Shown here: in pieces, positions 1-6,491 of the stretch | Layout: each line of letters opens with the position of its first letter | How positions within the stretch are numbered: the stretch's first letter is position 1 | Assembly (NCBI GenBank): GCA_001777575.1 | Contig: MFEL01000004.1 | Location: 1 to 35,887 of the forward strand | Source of the DNA: Candidatus Doudnabacteria bacterium RIFCSPHIGHO2_01_FULL_46_24 | Lineage (GTDB): Bacteria; Patescibacteriota; Doudnabacteria; UBA920; O2-02-FULL-48-8 | Reading direction: 5' to 3' | Length of the DNA: 35,887 nucleotides | Program-made: the position numbers and the translations under genes | The notes under the pieces: generated by a model | What the model was told of the DNA's origin: nothing | Database searches by the model: none | The model's input: the letters and a program-made list of their open reading frames with translations, nothing else

Positions 1-290
1 TGATTAAACGGTTTTCCCTGCGGAGTGAGTAAAACGATCTTTAATCTCTTATCTTTAATCTTTAATCTTAGCGCGGTCAATGCCTTATCCATAATGTCCG
101 CGCGAATGACCATTCCGGCTCCGCCGCCGTAGGGCCGGTCGTCAACGCTTTTGTGGACTCCTATACCAAAATCGCGGATATTTACAAGCTTAATTTTGAT
201 CAGCTTTTTGGCAAGCGCACGCTTAATCAGGCTTATGGAAAAATAAGACTCAAACGCTTCCGGAAATAGTGTTAGAATTATGAATTGCAT
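1..290 (-). CDS. trmD: tRNA (guanine-N1)-methyltransferase TrmD, 3' end cut by window edge
   Basis: TrmD methylates G37 of tRNAs next to the anticodon using S-adenosylmethionine and prevents frameshifting. The visible N-terminal 96 residues begin MQFIILTLFPEAF and carry the family blocks NIRDF, HKSVDDRPYGGGAGMV and LTPQGKPF, so the SPOUT-class assignment is firm. The stop lies beyond the window. Between GGGAGMV and LTPQG the protein has a lysine-rich stretch (LRLKIKDKRLKIVL) coded by near-tandem 7-base AT-rich units, which looks like an in-frame filler insertion. It is downstream of khpA and rpsP on the same strand, the common rpsP-khpA-(rimM)-trmD order, but rimM is not present between them. 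Confidence 0.95.
   Translation of the reverse strand, partial: MQFIILTLFPEAFESYFSISLIKRALAKKLIKIKLVNIRDFGIGVHKSVDDRPYGGGAGMVIRADIMDKALTALRLKIKDKRLKIVLLTPQGKPFN
37..70. repeat. In-frame 7-bp repeat units inside trmD
   Basis: Read on the minus strand this is a run of ATTAAAG-type heptamers (ATTAAAG, ATTAAAG, ATAAGAG, ATTAAAG). It encodes a basic low-complexity loop in TrmD and keeps the reading frame. Its composition resembles the AT-rich filler seen between genes elsewhere in the window. Confidence 0.7.
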
Positions 291-296
291 AGAATA

Positions 297-326
297 AAAA
301 CCCCGCAGCTTGCGGGATTTTTTGGA
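297..326 (-). terminator. Hairpin terminator between khpA and trmD
   Basis: A 6-bp stem, CCCGCA (302-307) with TGCGGG (311-316), is flanked by A and T runs on both sides, so it could end transcription in either direction. On the minus strand it follows khpA and is trailed by GTTTTTATTC. It may attenuate readthrough into trmD. Confidence 0.6.
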
Positions 327-327
327 T

Positions 328-657
328 TTAAAGTTTGAATTCGTCGATGTCGGAGGAGAGATCCATCGGCTGCGGTTCTCTCGCGGCCCTGGGACCCCGC
401 GTGGAGCCTTCCGGCTCGTGAATCTTGAGGTTCACCCGGGACTTTCTTTTGGCCCCCACTACCCGCAACAGCGTGCGGATGGACTTGGCGGTCTGGCCCT
501 GGCGGCCGATGACCTGCCCCATATCCTCGGGATGAAGATGAAGGGTAATCAGTACCCCCATTTCGTCAACCGTGCGCTCGGTTTTCACATCATCTGGATG
601 GTCAACCAAAGCCCTTACGACGTATTCTACAAATTCCTGGTCTTGTTCTCTGGACAT
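328..657 (-). CDS. khpA: KhpA-type single KH-domain RNA-binding protein
   Basis: Small KH-domain protein of the KhpA family, which binds RNA with KhpB and affects cell division and envelope genes. The 109-residue product starts MSREQDQEFVEYVVRAL and contains the KH GxxG loop as GRQG within VIGRQGQTAKSIRTLL. An in-frame TTG 30 bases upstream exists, but the ATG at 657 matches the usual family start. The last 30 residues (after LKIHEPEG) are a charged tail beyond the normal KhpA end. It lies between rpsP and trmD, a standard neighbourhood. Confidence 0.9.
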   Translation of the reverse strand: MSREQDQEFVEYVVRALVDHPDDVKTERTVDEMGVLITLHLHPEDMGQVIGRQGQTAKSIRTLLRVVGAKRKSRVNLKIHEPEGSTRGPRAAREPQPMDLSSDIDEFKL

Positions 658-733
658 TGTAGTAAAATTATTAAATCTTTCTGCCAAGCTGTAGTTCGAC
701 CACTACTAGCTTACACGAAAAGCTTAGCGGAAA

Positions 734-1132
734 CTATTGGCCCGTGTCAACTCCGGCGCTCGGCGAAGCCTCGGTTGGAGCTTCGACAGCTCGGCTGGTC
801 GGAACCGTCTTAGCTTCAGAGGCTGGAGTGGCTGCAGCTGGTGCAGTTTCTGTCGCTTCTTGCTTCTTCGGCCGCCATGCTTTGACTTTCTTACCTTCTA
901 AAAGTTTTTTTTCAATCAAGAGATTTCTGACCGTCGGCGACAAACTGACATTCTCGGCCAGCCAGTGCTTGAGCCGCTCTTCGTCTTTGATGCCGAAATT
1001 TTTCGAGCGGGGATTGTAATGCCCTAAAACCTCCAAAAATTTCTTGCCTACCGCGCGGTAGGACTGCGCTAAAACAATCCGGAAATCCGCCCGATTTTTG
1101 GCCCCTGTTCTTTGTAGTCGAATGGTTAACAT
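734..1132 (-). CDS. rpsP: 30S ribosomal protein S16 with extended disordered tail
   Basis: Ribosomal protein bS16 of the small subunit. The start is taken at MLTIRLQRTGAKNRADFRIV, the family N-terminus, rather than at an upstream in-frame ATG. The core (LGHYNP, LSPTVRNLL) is complete by about residue 85. A further 45 or so residues rich in Ala, Pro, Thr and Glu follow, giving 132 residues against the usual 80-90. A promoter lies just upstream (TTGTCA, 17 bases, TATACT), giving a leader of only about ten bases without an obvious Shine-Dalgarno. Its -35 box overlaps that of the divergent gene at 1225. Confidence 0.95.
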   Translation of the reverse strand: MLTIRLQRTGAKNRADFRIVLAQSYRAVGKKFLEVLGHYNPRSKNFGIKDEERLKHWLAENVSLSPTVRNLLIEKKLLEGKKVKAWRPKKQEATETAPAAATPASEAKTVPTSRAVEAPTEASPSAGVDTGQ

Positions 1133-1149
1133 GAAATTAGTGCTTGCGT

Positions 1150-1178
1150 AGTATATCAACCAAAACGCGGTTTGACAA
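1150..1178 (-). promoter_or_regulatory. rpsP promoter
   Basis: On the minus strand the -35 box TTGTCA (1173-1178) is separated by 17 bases from the -10 box TATACT (1150-1155). The predicted start is near 1143, about ten bases before the rpsP ATG. Five bases of the -35 box are shared with the plus-strand promoter at 1172-1200. Confidence 0.7.
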
Positions 1179-1200
1179 GAGCTCTTCGCGCCGGTATGCT
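1172..1200 (+). promoter_or_regulatory. Promoter of the CDP-alcohol phosphatidyltransferase gene
   Basis: Consensus -35 TTGACA (1172-1177), a 17-base spacer and -10 TATGCT (1195-1200). The predicted start near 1207 gives a short leader containing the AAGGAGG ribosome binding site (1210-1216). The -35 overlaps the rpsP -35 on the opposite strand. Confidence 0.75.
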
Positions 1201-1224
1201 TTCAGCGAAAAGGAGGACGCCCAT

Positions 1225-1764
1225 ATGACGGACCTGAAGTGGCTGCCAAACAGCCTGTCATACTCAAGGGCTGTATTAGGCGCCCTGGTGATCCCGCCGC
1301 TGGCCTATTTCGGACAATGGGAATGGGCGTTCTGGATCATGGTCGCAGCTGCGCTCACTGACTTTGCGGACGGCGCGGCTGCCAACCTGCTCAAGTGCGG
1401 GACAAGGTGGGGGAAAGAAATCCTTGACCCCCGCTGCGACGGCACATTCGCCTTCGGCATTATTCTCGGGTGGGCGCTCGAGAGCGATCACTTCTCTCGA
1501 TTCCTGCTTGGAATCGCCATGCTTGTTGTCGGAGAATGGTTATACCGGATCAAGCACGGGCGACAATCCTCGCTGCAACGCTTTGCGGCCATCACGCTGC
1601 CGCTATGCCTGTTGGGAACCCTGTATGTGTTCGGGTACTATTACGCCCATAACGCATATGGTGATGCGATGCAACGGCCATGGTTCATGGCATCGCTGCT
1701 CATTGTCCCGGCGACGCTGACTAAACTTGACAGGTTCAAAACCTGGGCCACTGGTCAGCTCTAA
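1225..1764 (+). CDS. CDP-alcohol phosphatidyltransferase family membrane protein
   Basis: A 179-residue membrane protein with about five hydrophobic segments. The CDP-alcohol phosphotransferase motif is visible at residues 46-72: D46, D49-G50, G63, D68 and D72. These enzymes swap CMP on a CDP-lipid for an alcohol (e.g. phosphatidylglycerophosphate or cardiolipin synthesis); the substrate here cannot be told. Two departures are odd: the conserved Arg after Ala is Asn54, and one extra residue lies between G63 and D68. The start at MTDLKW is set by an AAGGAGG site 8 bases upstream; an in-frame ATG at 1144 lies before the promoter. GC-rich and opposite in strand to its neighbours. Confidence 0.75.
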   Translation: MTDLKWLPNSLSYSRAVLGALVIPPLAYFGQWEWAFWIMVAAALTDFADGAAANLLKCGTRWGKEILDPRCDGTFAFGIILGWALESDHFSRFLLGIAMLVVGEWLYRIKHGRQSSLQRFAAITLPLCLLGTLYVFGYYYAHNAYGDAMQRPWFMASLLIVPATLTKLDRFKTWATGQL

Positions 1765-1775
1765 CCCTGCTTATG

Positions 1776-1810
1776 CCTACCTACCGACAGGCGGGCGGGG
1801 CTTTTTTTTT
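1776..1810 (+). terminator. Terminator-like hairpin after the CDP-alcohol phosphatidyltransferase gene
   Basis: Repeat-like stem CCTACCTACC (1776-1785) with GGCGGGCGGG (1790-1799), pairing with G-T pairs and two A-C mismatches, around a GACA loop and followed by nine Ts. It ends the plus-strand unit just before the converging dedA stop. The repeated CCTACC/GGCGGG arms look like a dispersed palindrome reused as a terminator. Confidence 0.6.
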
Positions 1811-2426
1811 ATTTCAAACGGTTTTTTAAATGCCTTCTTATCCACCAAGCAATAACTATAACGATAACAATAACTACAACCGCGTCGAAACGCCGGAAAT
1901 AACTTTCAAGTGTCTGCCAATTTTCGCCTAGCTTAAATCCCAACCAGGCCAGGAAATATGACCAGATAAATGAGCCTAAAAATGCGTAAAACACAAATGG
2001 CCAAATCGGCACTTTGCCAATGCCGGCCGGAATGGAAATAAATGTGCGTACCACGGGCAGCAGCCGGCCTATAAAGACCGAAAATTTGCCAAATTTTTGG
2101 AAAAATTTCTCGGTCAATTCCAAATCGTGCGAGAAAATGAGCACATAGCGGCCGTATTTCAAAATCAGAGGCCGGCCGCCGTAGTAGCCTAGCGCGTAAG
2201 TGACCATGGAGCCGATGACCGAACCGACTGCTCCGGCCAAGGCCAAACCGAGTAAGGTGAATCTCCCGCCTTCAACCAAAAAGCCGCTAAATGGCATGAT
2301 AATTTCGCTCGGTAGCGGAATGGCCGCGGATTCAATGGCCATAAGCAAAGCCACACCGGTATAGCCGAGGTTGGAGATCGTCTGGGTGATGAAGTTGGTG
2401 AGGGTGAGAATGATATCTGTAAACAT
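1809..2426 (-). CDS. DedA family (SNARE-associated/VTT domain) membrane protein
   Basis: DedA proteins are polytopic inner-membrane proteins linked to lipid (undecaprenyl-phosphate) translocation and envelope homeostasis. The 205-residue product has the family landmarks: the E-S-x-x-x-P-L-P-S-E block near residues 32-41, the G-rich segment GAVGSVIGSMVTYALGYYGG, and FIGRLLPVVRTFISIPAGIGK with the conserved Arg and Pro. Four to five hydrophobic helices are visible, with a basic C-terminus (RRHLKNRLK). Length is normal. It converges on the 1225 gene and sits downstream of smc. Confidence 0.9.
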   Translation of the reverse strand: MFTDIILTLTNFITQTISNLGYTGVALLMAIESAAIPLPSEIIMPFSGFLVEGGRFTLLGLALAGAVGSVIGSMVTYALGYYGGRPLILKYGRYVLIFSHDLELTEKFFQKFGKFSVFIGRLLPVVRTFISIPAGIGKVPIWPFVFYAFLGSFIWSYFLAWLGFKLGENWQTLESYFRRFDAVVVIVIVIVIAWWIRRHLKNRLK

Positions 2427-2433
2427 TTGGTTA

Positions 2434-2530
2434 TACGTTATTCGTCGGCGCAGCGCGTATCGTTTAGCGGCGGCGTTTTACGTCACGCTGTCGCATAACG
2501 TTTACCGATACGCGTGGCACTGCCGCTAAC
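2434..2530. repeat. Intergenic region of interleaved inverted repeats
   Basis: Three inverted pairs overlap in order: ACGTTA (2435-2440) with TAACGT (2496-2501); CGCGTATCG (2454-2462) with CGATACGCG (2506-2514); TTAGCGGC (2464-2471) with GCCGCTAA (2522-2529). The second and third pairs are interleaved, so a single-stranded copy could form a pseudoknot. It fills the gap between smc and dedA; no gene is seen. Confidence 0.65.
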
Positions 2531-2539
2531 CCTCTGCCT

Positions 2540-4693
2540 CTACTCTGCGATTGCCTCCGCTTTCTCCAGTTTAATTGACAGCACTTTCGACACCCCGTGG
2601 TCATCCATGGTCACTCCGTATAAGGTATGGGCCTGCCGCATAGTTTCGCGATTATGAGTTATGGTGACAAATTGCGTCTGGTGCGCCAGTGTGCCCAAAA
2701 TTTTGGCAAACCGGATAGAGTTGGCTTCGTCCAAAGCCGCATCCACTTCATCCAGAACCACAAACGGGGAAGGATAAGAGGCCAAAAGCGCGCAGAGCAA
2801 GGCGATCGCGGTTAGTGCCCGTTCGCCGCCGGACAAAGCCTGAATAGTGGTAAGTTTTTTCCCTGGCGGGGTCGCCCTGATTTCTATGCCCGTGATTTCC
2901 TTGTGGGTTTTTATCGGCAGCTCTCCTATTTCTTCTTCGGTTTCTTCTCCCTCGTCAACAATATCTTCACGCAACAGACTCATGTTGGCTCGGCCGCCAT
3001 TAAACAAAATCCGGAAATATTCGGAAAACCGCTCGGAAATCCGGCTGAAAGCTTCATCAAACTGCTGCTTGATCACCAAATCGAGTTCCGCAAGCACCTG
3101 GTGCAAATCCGAAACAGCCGCAGTTAAATCCTTGTGCTGGCTGGTCAGATAATTATAGCGCTCCTCCGTCTCGCGGTATTCATTCAAGACCTGCTCGTCC
3201 ACGCCGCCGGTCAGCTCCAGCTGGTGCTTGAGTTTGGAAATTCTATTAACCAGGTCCGCAGGGATGGACGCGGCTTTATGCTCTGAGATCTTCTCGAAGC
3301 GTTGAGTCAGCGCTTCTCTAGCTTCCTTGTTAAGATTCTCCAGGCGCGTGTCCAGCCTGGCCTTTTCCACCAATATCGCATTGAGTTCGTCCTTGACTCG
3401 ATTAAGTTCGACATTCTTCAGCCGAAATTTTTTCTCTTCCTCGGATAAGAAGTTCTTTTTCTGCTTGCCTTCGGCGACCAGCTTGTTCCGAAGCATCCGC
3501 TGCTGATTCATTTCCGCCACTGTCCGCTCGAGTTCCTGGCTTAAATCGGTCTTTTGTTTGGTCAGTTCTTCGTTTTTTGCCGCCCCGGTTTCACCGGGGC
3601 GAGCCTCGCTCATCCAAGATGAGCGGGACTCGTAAAAAACAACCAGTTCTTTAAGCTTGTGTTTGATTTCCTCGATGTTGTCAGCGCGAAGTAAATCCAA
3701 CAGCGCTTCAAACTTGCTCCTAAACTCGGAAAAATTTTTAGTCGCCGGCAGTTCAACTTTCAGTTTACCTTTCACCTCCGCCAATCTTTCGGCCACACTC
3801 AACCGCCGCTCCTCGAGCCCTGCCAACTTTTTATCCAGTTCATCCAAAAAATTATCCGTTTGTTCGCTTTGCCGCTCTTCCTTCTCCCAAGTGTTCTGGA
3901 AAGCCAAGATTTCCGATTCCAGGTTTTTCACCAAAGCGGATTTCAATCCCTGTTTCTCGCCCGCCGCGCTAAGCTCAGTCTCCAACAAATAAAGCTCGCG
4001 GCCAAAAAATTGCAGCTGTAAAGAAGCAAGCTCATTTGCCGCCCCCTCCCGCTCTTCCATGCGCTTGGCCTGCCTTCTTAGCGACCTCAGCCTCGGCTCG
4101 ATTTCTTTAATGAGTTGGTCGACCTGGGTCAGATTTTCCGAAGTTAAGGCCAGCCGCCGTAAAGTTTTTTCTTTTTTGAGGTAATACGGCTTGACGCCAG
4201 AGGCCTCTTCGATTAAATTTTTGATTTCGGATGGCCCGGACACCACCATCTGGTCAATCGTGCCCTGGCCAATGACCGCATAGTTGGTCGCGCCGAAACC
4301 GGAGCGAAACAAGGCGTCCACGACATCCAAAAGCCTGACTTTGTTGTTGTTGATAAGATATTCCGACTCGCCGTCGCGGTAAAGTCTTCTTGTAATCGCG
4401 ACCTCGGAATAATCAAATGGAAATTTCCGGTCCTTATTGTCGAAGTGCAGGGAGACTTCGGCCATGGAATGTTTGGCTTTCTTGTCGCTCCCGGCAAAAA
4501 TCACGTCTTCAGATTTCTTCCCGCGCAATAGCTTCAGCGACTGCTCGCCCATGACCCAGCGGATGCCGTCGGCAACATTGGACTTGCCGCTGCCGTTGGG
4601 GCCGACAACTGCGGTCAATCCCGGATCAAAATCAAGCACAGTTTTCTGCGCAAAGGATTTGAACCCATGAATTTCCAATCTTTTTAAGTACAT
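2540..4693 (-). CDS. smc: Short SMC-family ATPase lacking a hinge domain
   Basis: SMC proteins organise and segregate chromosomes as ATP-driven dimers. Visible parts: N-terminal head with Walker A GPNGSGKS (31-38) and the Q-loop region (VIGQGTIDQMV), a coiled coil from about 170 to 350, a second coiled coil to about 580, then the signature LSGGE (620-624) and Walker B FVVLDEVD (644-651). The protein is 717 residues; usual bacterial SMC is about 1150-1200 with a globular hinge in the middle. No hinge is present. Residues 352-374, the exact centre, are coded by a palindromic element (3572-3640). ATP-head residues look intact, so the protein should be active, but dimerisation through a hinge cannot occur. 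The heads clearly favour SMC over RecN or SbcC. Confidence 0.93.
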   Translation of the reverse strand: MYLKRLEIHGFKSFAQKTVLDFDPGLTAVVGPNGSGKSNVADGIRWVMGEQSLKLLRGKKSEDVIFAGSDKKAKHSMAEVSLHFDNKDRKFPFDYSEVAITRRLYRDGESEYLINNNKVRLLDVVDALFRSGFGATNYAVIGQGTIDQMVVSGPSEIKNLIEEASGVKPYYLKKEKTLRRLALTSENLTQVDQLIKEIEPRLRSLRRQAKRMEEREGAANELASLQLQFFGRELYLLETELSAAGEKQGLKSALVKNLESEILAFQNTWEKEERQSEQTDNFLDELDKKLAGLEERRLSVAERLAEVKGKLKVELPATKNFSEFRSKFEALLDLLRADNIEEIKHKLKELVVFYESRSSWMSEARPGETGAAKNEELTKQKTDLSQELERTVAEMNQQRMLRNKLVAEGKQKKNFLSEEEKKFRLKNVELNRVKDELNAILVEKARLDTRLENLNKEAREALTQRFEKISEHKAASIPADLVNRISKLKHQLELTGGVDEQVLNEYRETEERYNYLTSQHKDLTAAVSDLHQVLAELDLVIKQQFDEAFSRISERFSEYFRILFNGGRANMSLLREDIVDEGEETEEEIGELPIKTHKEITGIEIRATPPGKKLTTIQALSGGERALTAIALLCALLASYPSPFVVLDEVDAALDEANSIRFAKILGTLAHQTQFVTITHNRETMRQAHTLYGVTMDDHGVSKVLSIKLEKAEAIAE
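3572..3640. repeat. 69-bp multi-palindromic element inside smc
   Basis: Outer arms GTTTTTT (3572-3578) and AAAAAAC (3634-3640) enclose two inner hairpins: GCCCCGG/CCGGGGC (3582-3588/3594-3600) and an imperfect 15-bp stem centred on the triplet at 3615-3617. The layout is a three-way-junction palindrome. It is 23 codons long and open in frame (VFYESRSSWMSEARPGETG and so on), and falls where the SMC hinge should be. Confidence 0.75.
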
Positions 4694-4809
4694 AAATAAT
4701 GGTCAATTTACAGTTATCAATTTACAATTAATAATCAATGGGCCAATTTACAATTGAAAATTGATGTTTGAAAATTACTTGGTAATTGATATTTGATAAT
4801 TGAAAATTT
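4694..4809. repeat. AT-rich filler repeats between rnc and smc
   Basis: Repeated variants of CAATTTACAATT, AATTGAAAATTGA and TAATTGATATTTGA in both orientations. The same words recur around the S23 gene at 21227-21265 and 21650-21684. No gene or convincing promoter is seen. Confidence 0.6.
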
Positions 4810-5493
4810 TTAGAAGTCACTAACCTTGAGGCCATTCTCCGCGGCCGCTATTTCCGCTTCTTGTTTGGACGGCCCTGTGCCGGTGGCCACTTGCTTCTCC
4901 CCCACAAACACCCCGACCTCAAACTGCTTGTTGTGGTCCGGACCCCATTCGTTCAAAACTTTGTAATGCGGCGTGACCCCGATTTTTTCCTGCGTCAGCT
5001 CCTGAAACTTGCTCTTGGGATCCAAAACCTTGCCGGACGAGACTACTGCGGAAAGCTTGTTTAAGACAAAACTGTCCACGAAAATTTTGGCCGAGGCAAA
5101 CCCGCTATCCAAATAGATAGCGCCAATAAGCGCTTCCAAGGCGTTAGCTAAAATCACTTGCCGGGCCCGGCCCGTGTCCTTAGCCTCGCCCCTGGACAGC
5201 AAAATATGCCGCTCCAACTCCAGCTCGGAGGCGATGTCCGAAAGCATTTTGTAATTAACCAGCGCCGAACGGAGATTGGTCAACTCCCCCTCGGGATTGG
5301 GAAATTTGCGGTACAAATGCTCGGTGGTGATTAATTCCAAAACCGCATCGCCCAAAAACTCCAGCCGCTCGTTATGAGGCAAGGGCCAGCGACGGTTCTC
5401 ATTGAGATAAGAGCGGTGGGTCAGCGCCGACTGCAGAAGATTGCGGTCTTTGAATTGTAGGTTGATTTTGGTTTCGAGTTGTTCTAAGTCCAT
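4810..5493 (-). CDS. rnc: Ribonuclease III
   Basis: RNase III cuts double-stranded RNA, including rRNA precursors. The 227-residue product has the signature NERLEFLGD (41-49) and a C-terminal dsRNA-binding domain from about 157 (DPKSKFQELTQEKIG) to 224. In the second active-site block ILANALEALIGAIYLD the Asp that pairs with the catalytic Glu (D114/E117 in E. coli) is Asn117, while Glu120 is kept. Length is normal. It lies upstream of smc, an arrangement found in many bacteria. Confidence 0.95.
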   Translation of the reverse strand: MDLEQLETKINLQFKDRNLLQSALTHRSYLNENRRWPLPHNERLEFLGDAVLELITTEHLYRKFPNPEGELTNLRSALVNYKMLSDIASELELERHILLSRGEAKDTGRARQVILANALEALIGAIYLDSGFASAKIFVDSFVLNKLSAVVSSGKVLDPKSKFQELTQEKIGVTPHYKVLNEWGPDHNKQFEVGVFVGEKQVATGTGPSKQEAEIAAAENGLKVSDF

Positions 5494-5620
5494 AGTTTTA
5501 TAAATTCCAAATCACAAGCATCAAATCACAAATAATTATCAAATTTCAAGCTCCAAAGTTTAGAATTTGAAAATTGGAATTTATTTGGGATTTGTAATTT
5601 GAGATTTGGTGCTTAATTGT
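5494..5620. repeat. AT-rich imperfect inverted repeat between tRNA-Val and rnc
   Basis: The left half (CCAAATCACAAGCATCAAAT) and right half (TTTGAGATTTGGTGCTT) are roughly complementary around a centre near 5560, giving a long mismatched hairpin. It is similar in style to the other AT-rich filler and contains no gene. Confidence 0.5.
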
Positions 5621-5695
5621 TGGTGGGCGGTATAGGGATCGAACCTATAACCTAACGCACGTCAAGCGTTCGCTCTACCATTGAGCTAACCGCCC
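5621..5695 (-). tRNA. tRNA-Val (GAC)
   Basis: Cloverleaf read on the minus strand: acceptor GGGCGGT/ACCGCCC, D-arm TAGCTCAATGGTAGAGC, anticodon stem AACGC/GCGTT with loop TTGACGT (anticodon GAC), T-arm with GGTTCGATCC. Discriminator A and an encoded CCA follow. It lies two bases after the stop of the membrane-protein gene at 5698, so it may be cotranscribed. Confidence 0.95.
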
Positions 5696-5697
5696 TC

Positions 5698-6483
5698 TTA
5701 AGAAGCTATCTCGGGCAAAATCGTTTCTATGGGCTTGTCCTCTTCCAATTTGATCCCCCGAACTAGCTCCTGGAAAGCTAAAGCCCAACAGACTTGGGTA
5801 AACACCAATGCAACTGGGGCGCTAAGTAAAAAAAATACGGCCACCGCTGCCATAATTATATTACCATAAATCTGGATAAATACAACTGCGGCTAAGACAG
5901 GAAGAACAGCCTGAATCACAAACAATACCAGGCTTAAAATCATCAGAGTTGCCCAGTATTTGGCAATTAAATTCAAAGCGGATGTCAAACTGTCTTTCAG
6001 TTTTAGATCATAAAACACGGCAAACAAACAGGCCAGCTCTGTCGCAGCAAACAAATTTAAACCAATCGCGGCATAGATCAAGCTTAAAAATAACTGAGTG
6101 GTTTCTGTCAACTCCGGCTGAGATAAAATTATGCCAATCACCACCAAAACTGCAGCCAGCAACACCAGCACTCCTGCAATCCGTACGGCAAATTTTCTGC
6201 CGGACCGAAGGGACGAAACAAAGCCGGTTTGCCGCTTAAGCAGAATTTCTCTGCTAGCCACAATTAGGCCGGCCTTGGCCCGGAAACCAACAAATAACAT
6301 TCCCAACAGCAACAAGGTTTCCGGCCAACTCCCCCCTTGGTTAGCCAAAGAGTTCTCGTCGCCGTTGGTCAAAAAAAATATCAGCGCCAACGATAGAAAC
6401 AAAATAAGGCCGTAAACATACAAAAACCGGTAAGTTTTCGTAGCCGCCCAGGCCTGCCTGAAAATTTTTTGATAGGACAACAT
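5698..6483 (-). CDS. Polytopic membrane protein of unknown function
   Basis: A 261-residue protein with about six hydrophobic segments (near 20-38, 55-70, 100-120, 130-155, 175-200 and 207-235). It starts MLSYQKIFRQAWAATK, with a short amphipathic N-terminus before the first helix, and ends in an acidic tail (KLEEDKPIETILPEIAS). The layout resembles small integral-membrane families whose genes flank division or protease genes, but no catalytic motif is seen. It begins 8 bases after ftsH, so the two are probably one operon and it could be connected with membrane protein quality control. Confidence 0.7.
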   Translation of the reverse strand: MLSYQKIFRQAWAATKTYRFLYVYGLILFLSLALIFFLTNGDENSLANQGGSWPETLLLLGMLFVGFRAKAGLIVASREILLKRQTGFVSSLRSGRKFAVRIAGVLVLLAAVLVVIGIILSQPELTETTQLFLSLIYAAIGLNLFAATELACLFAVFYDLKLKDSLTSALNLIAKYWATLMILSLVLFVIQAVLPVLAAVVFIQIYGNIIMAAVAVFFLLSAPVALVFTQVCWALAFQELVRGIKLEEDKPIETILPEIAS

Positions 6484-6491
6484 ACTTACGC

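Noticed and set aside
1144-1224. Longer start (ATG at 1144) for the CDP-alcohol phosphatidyltransferase
   Set aside because: It would begin upstream of the -35 box; the ATG at 1225 has AAGGAGG at the right distance.
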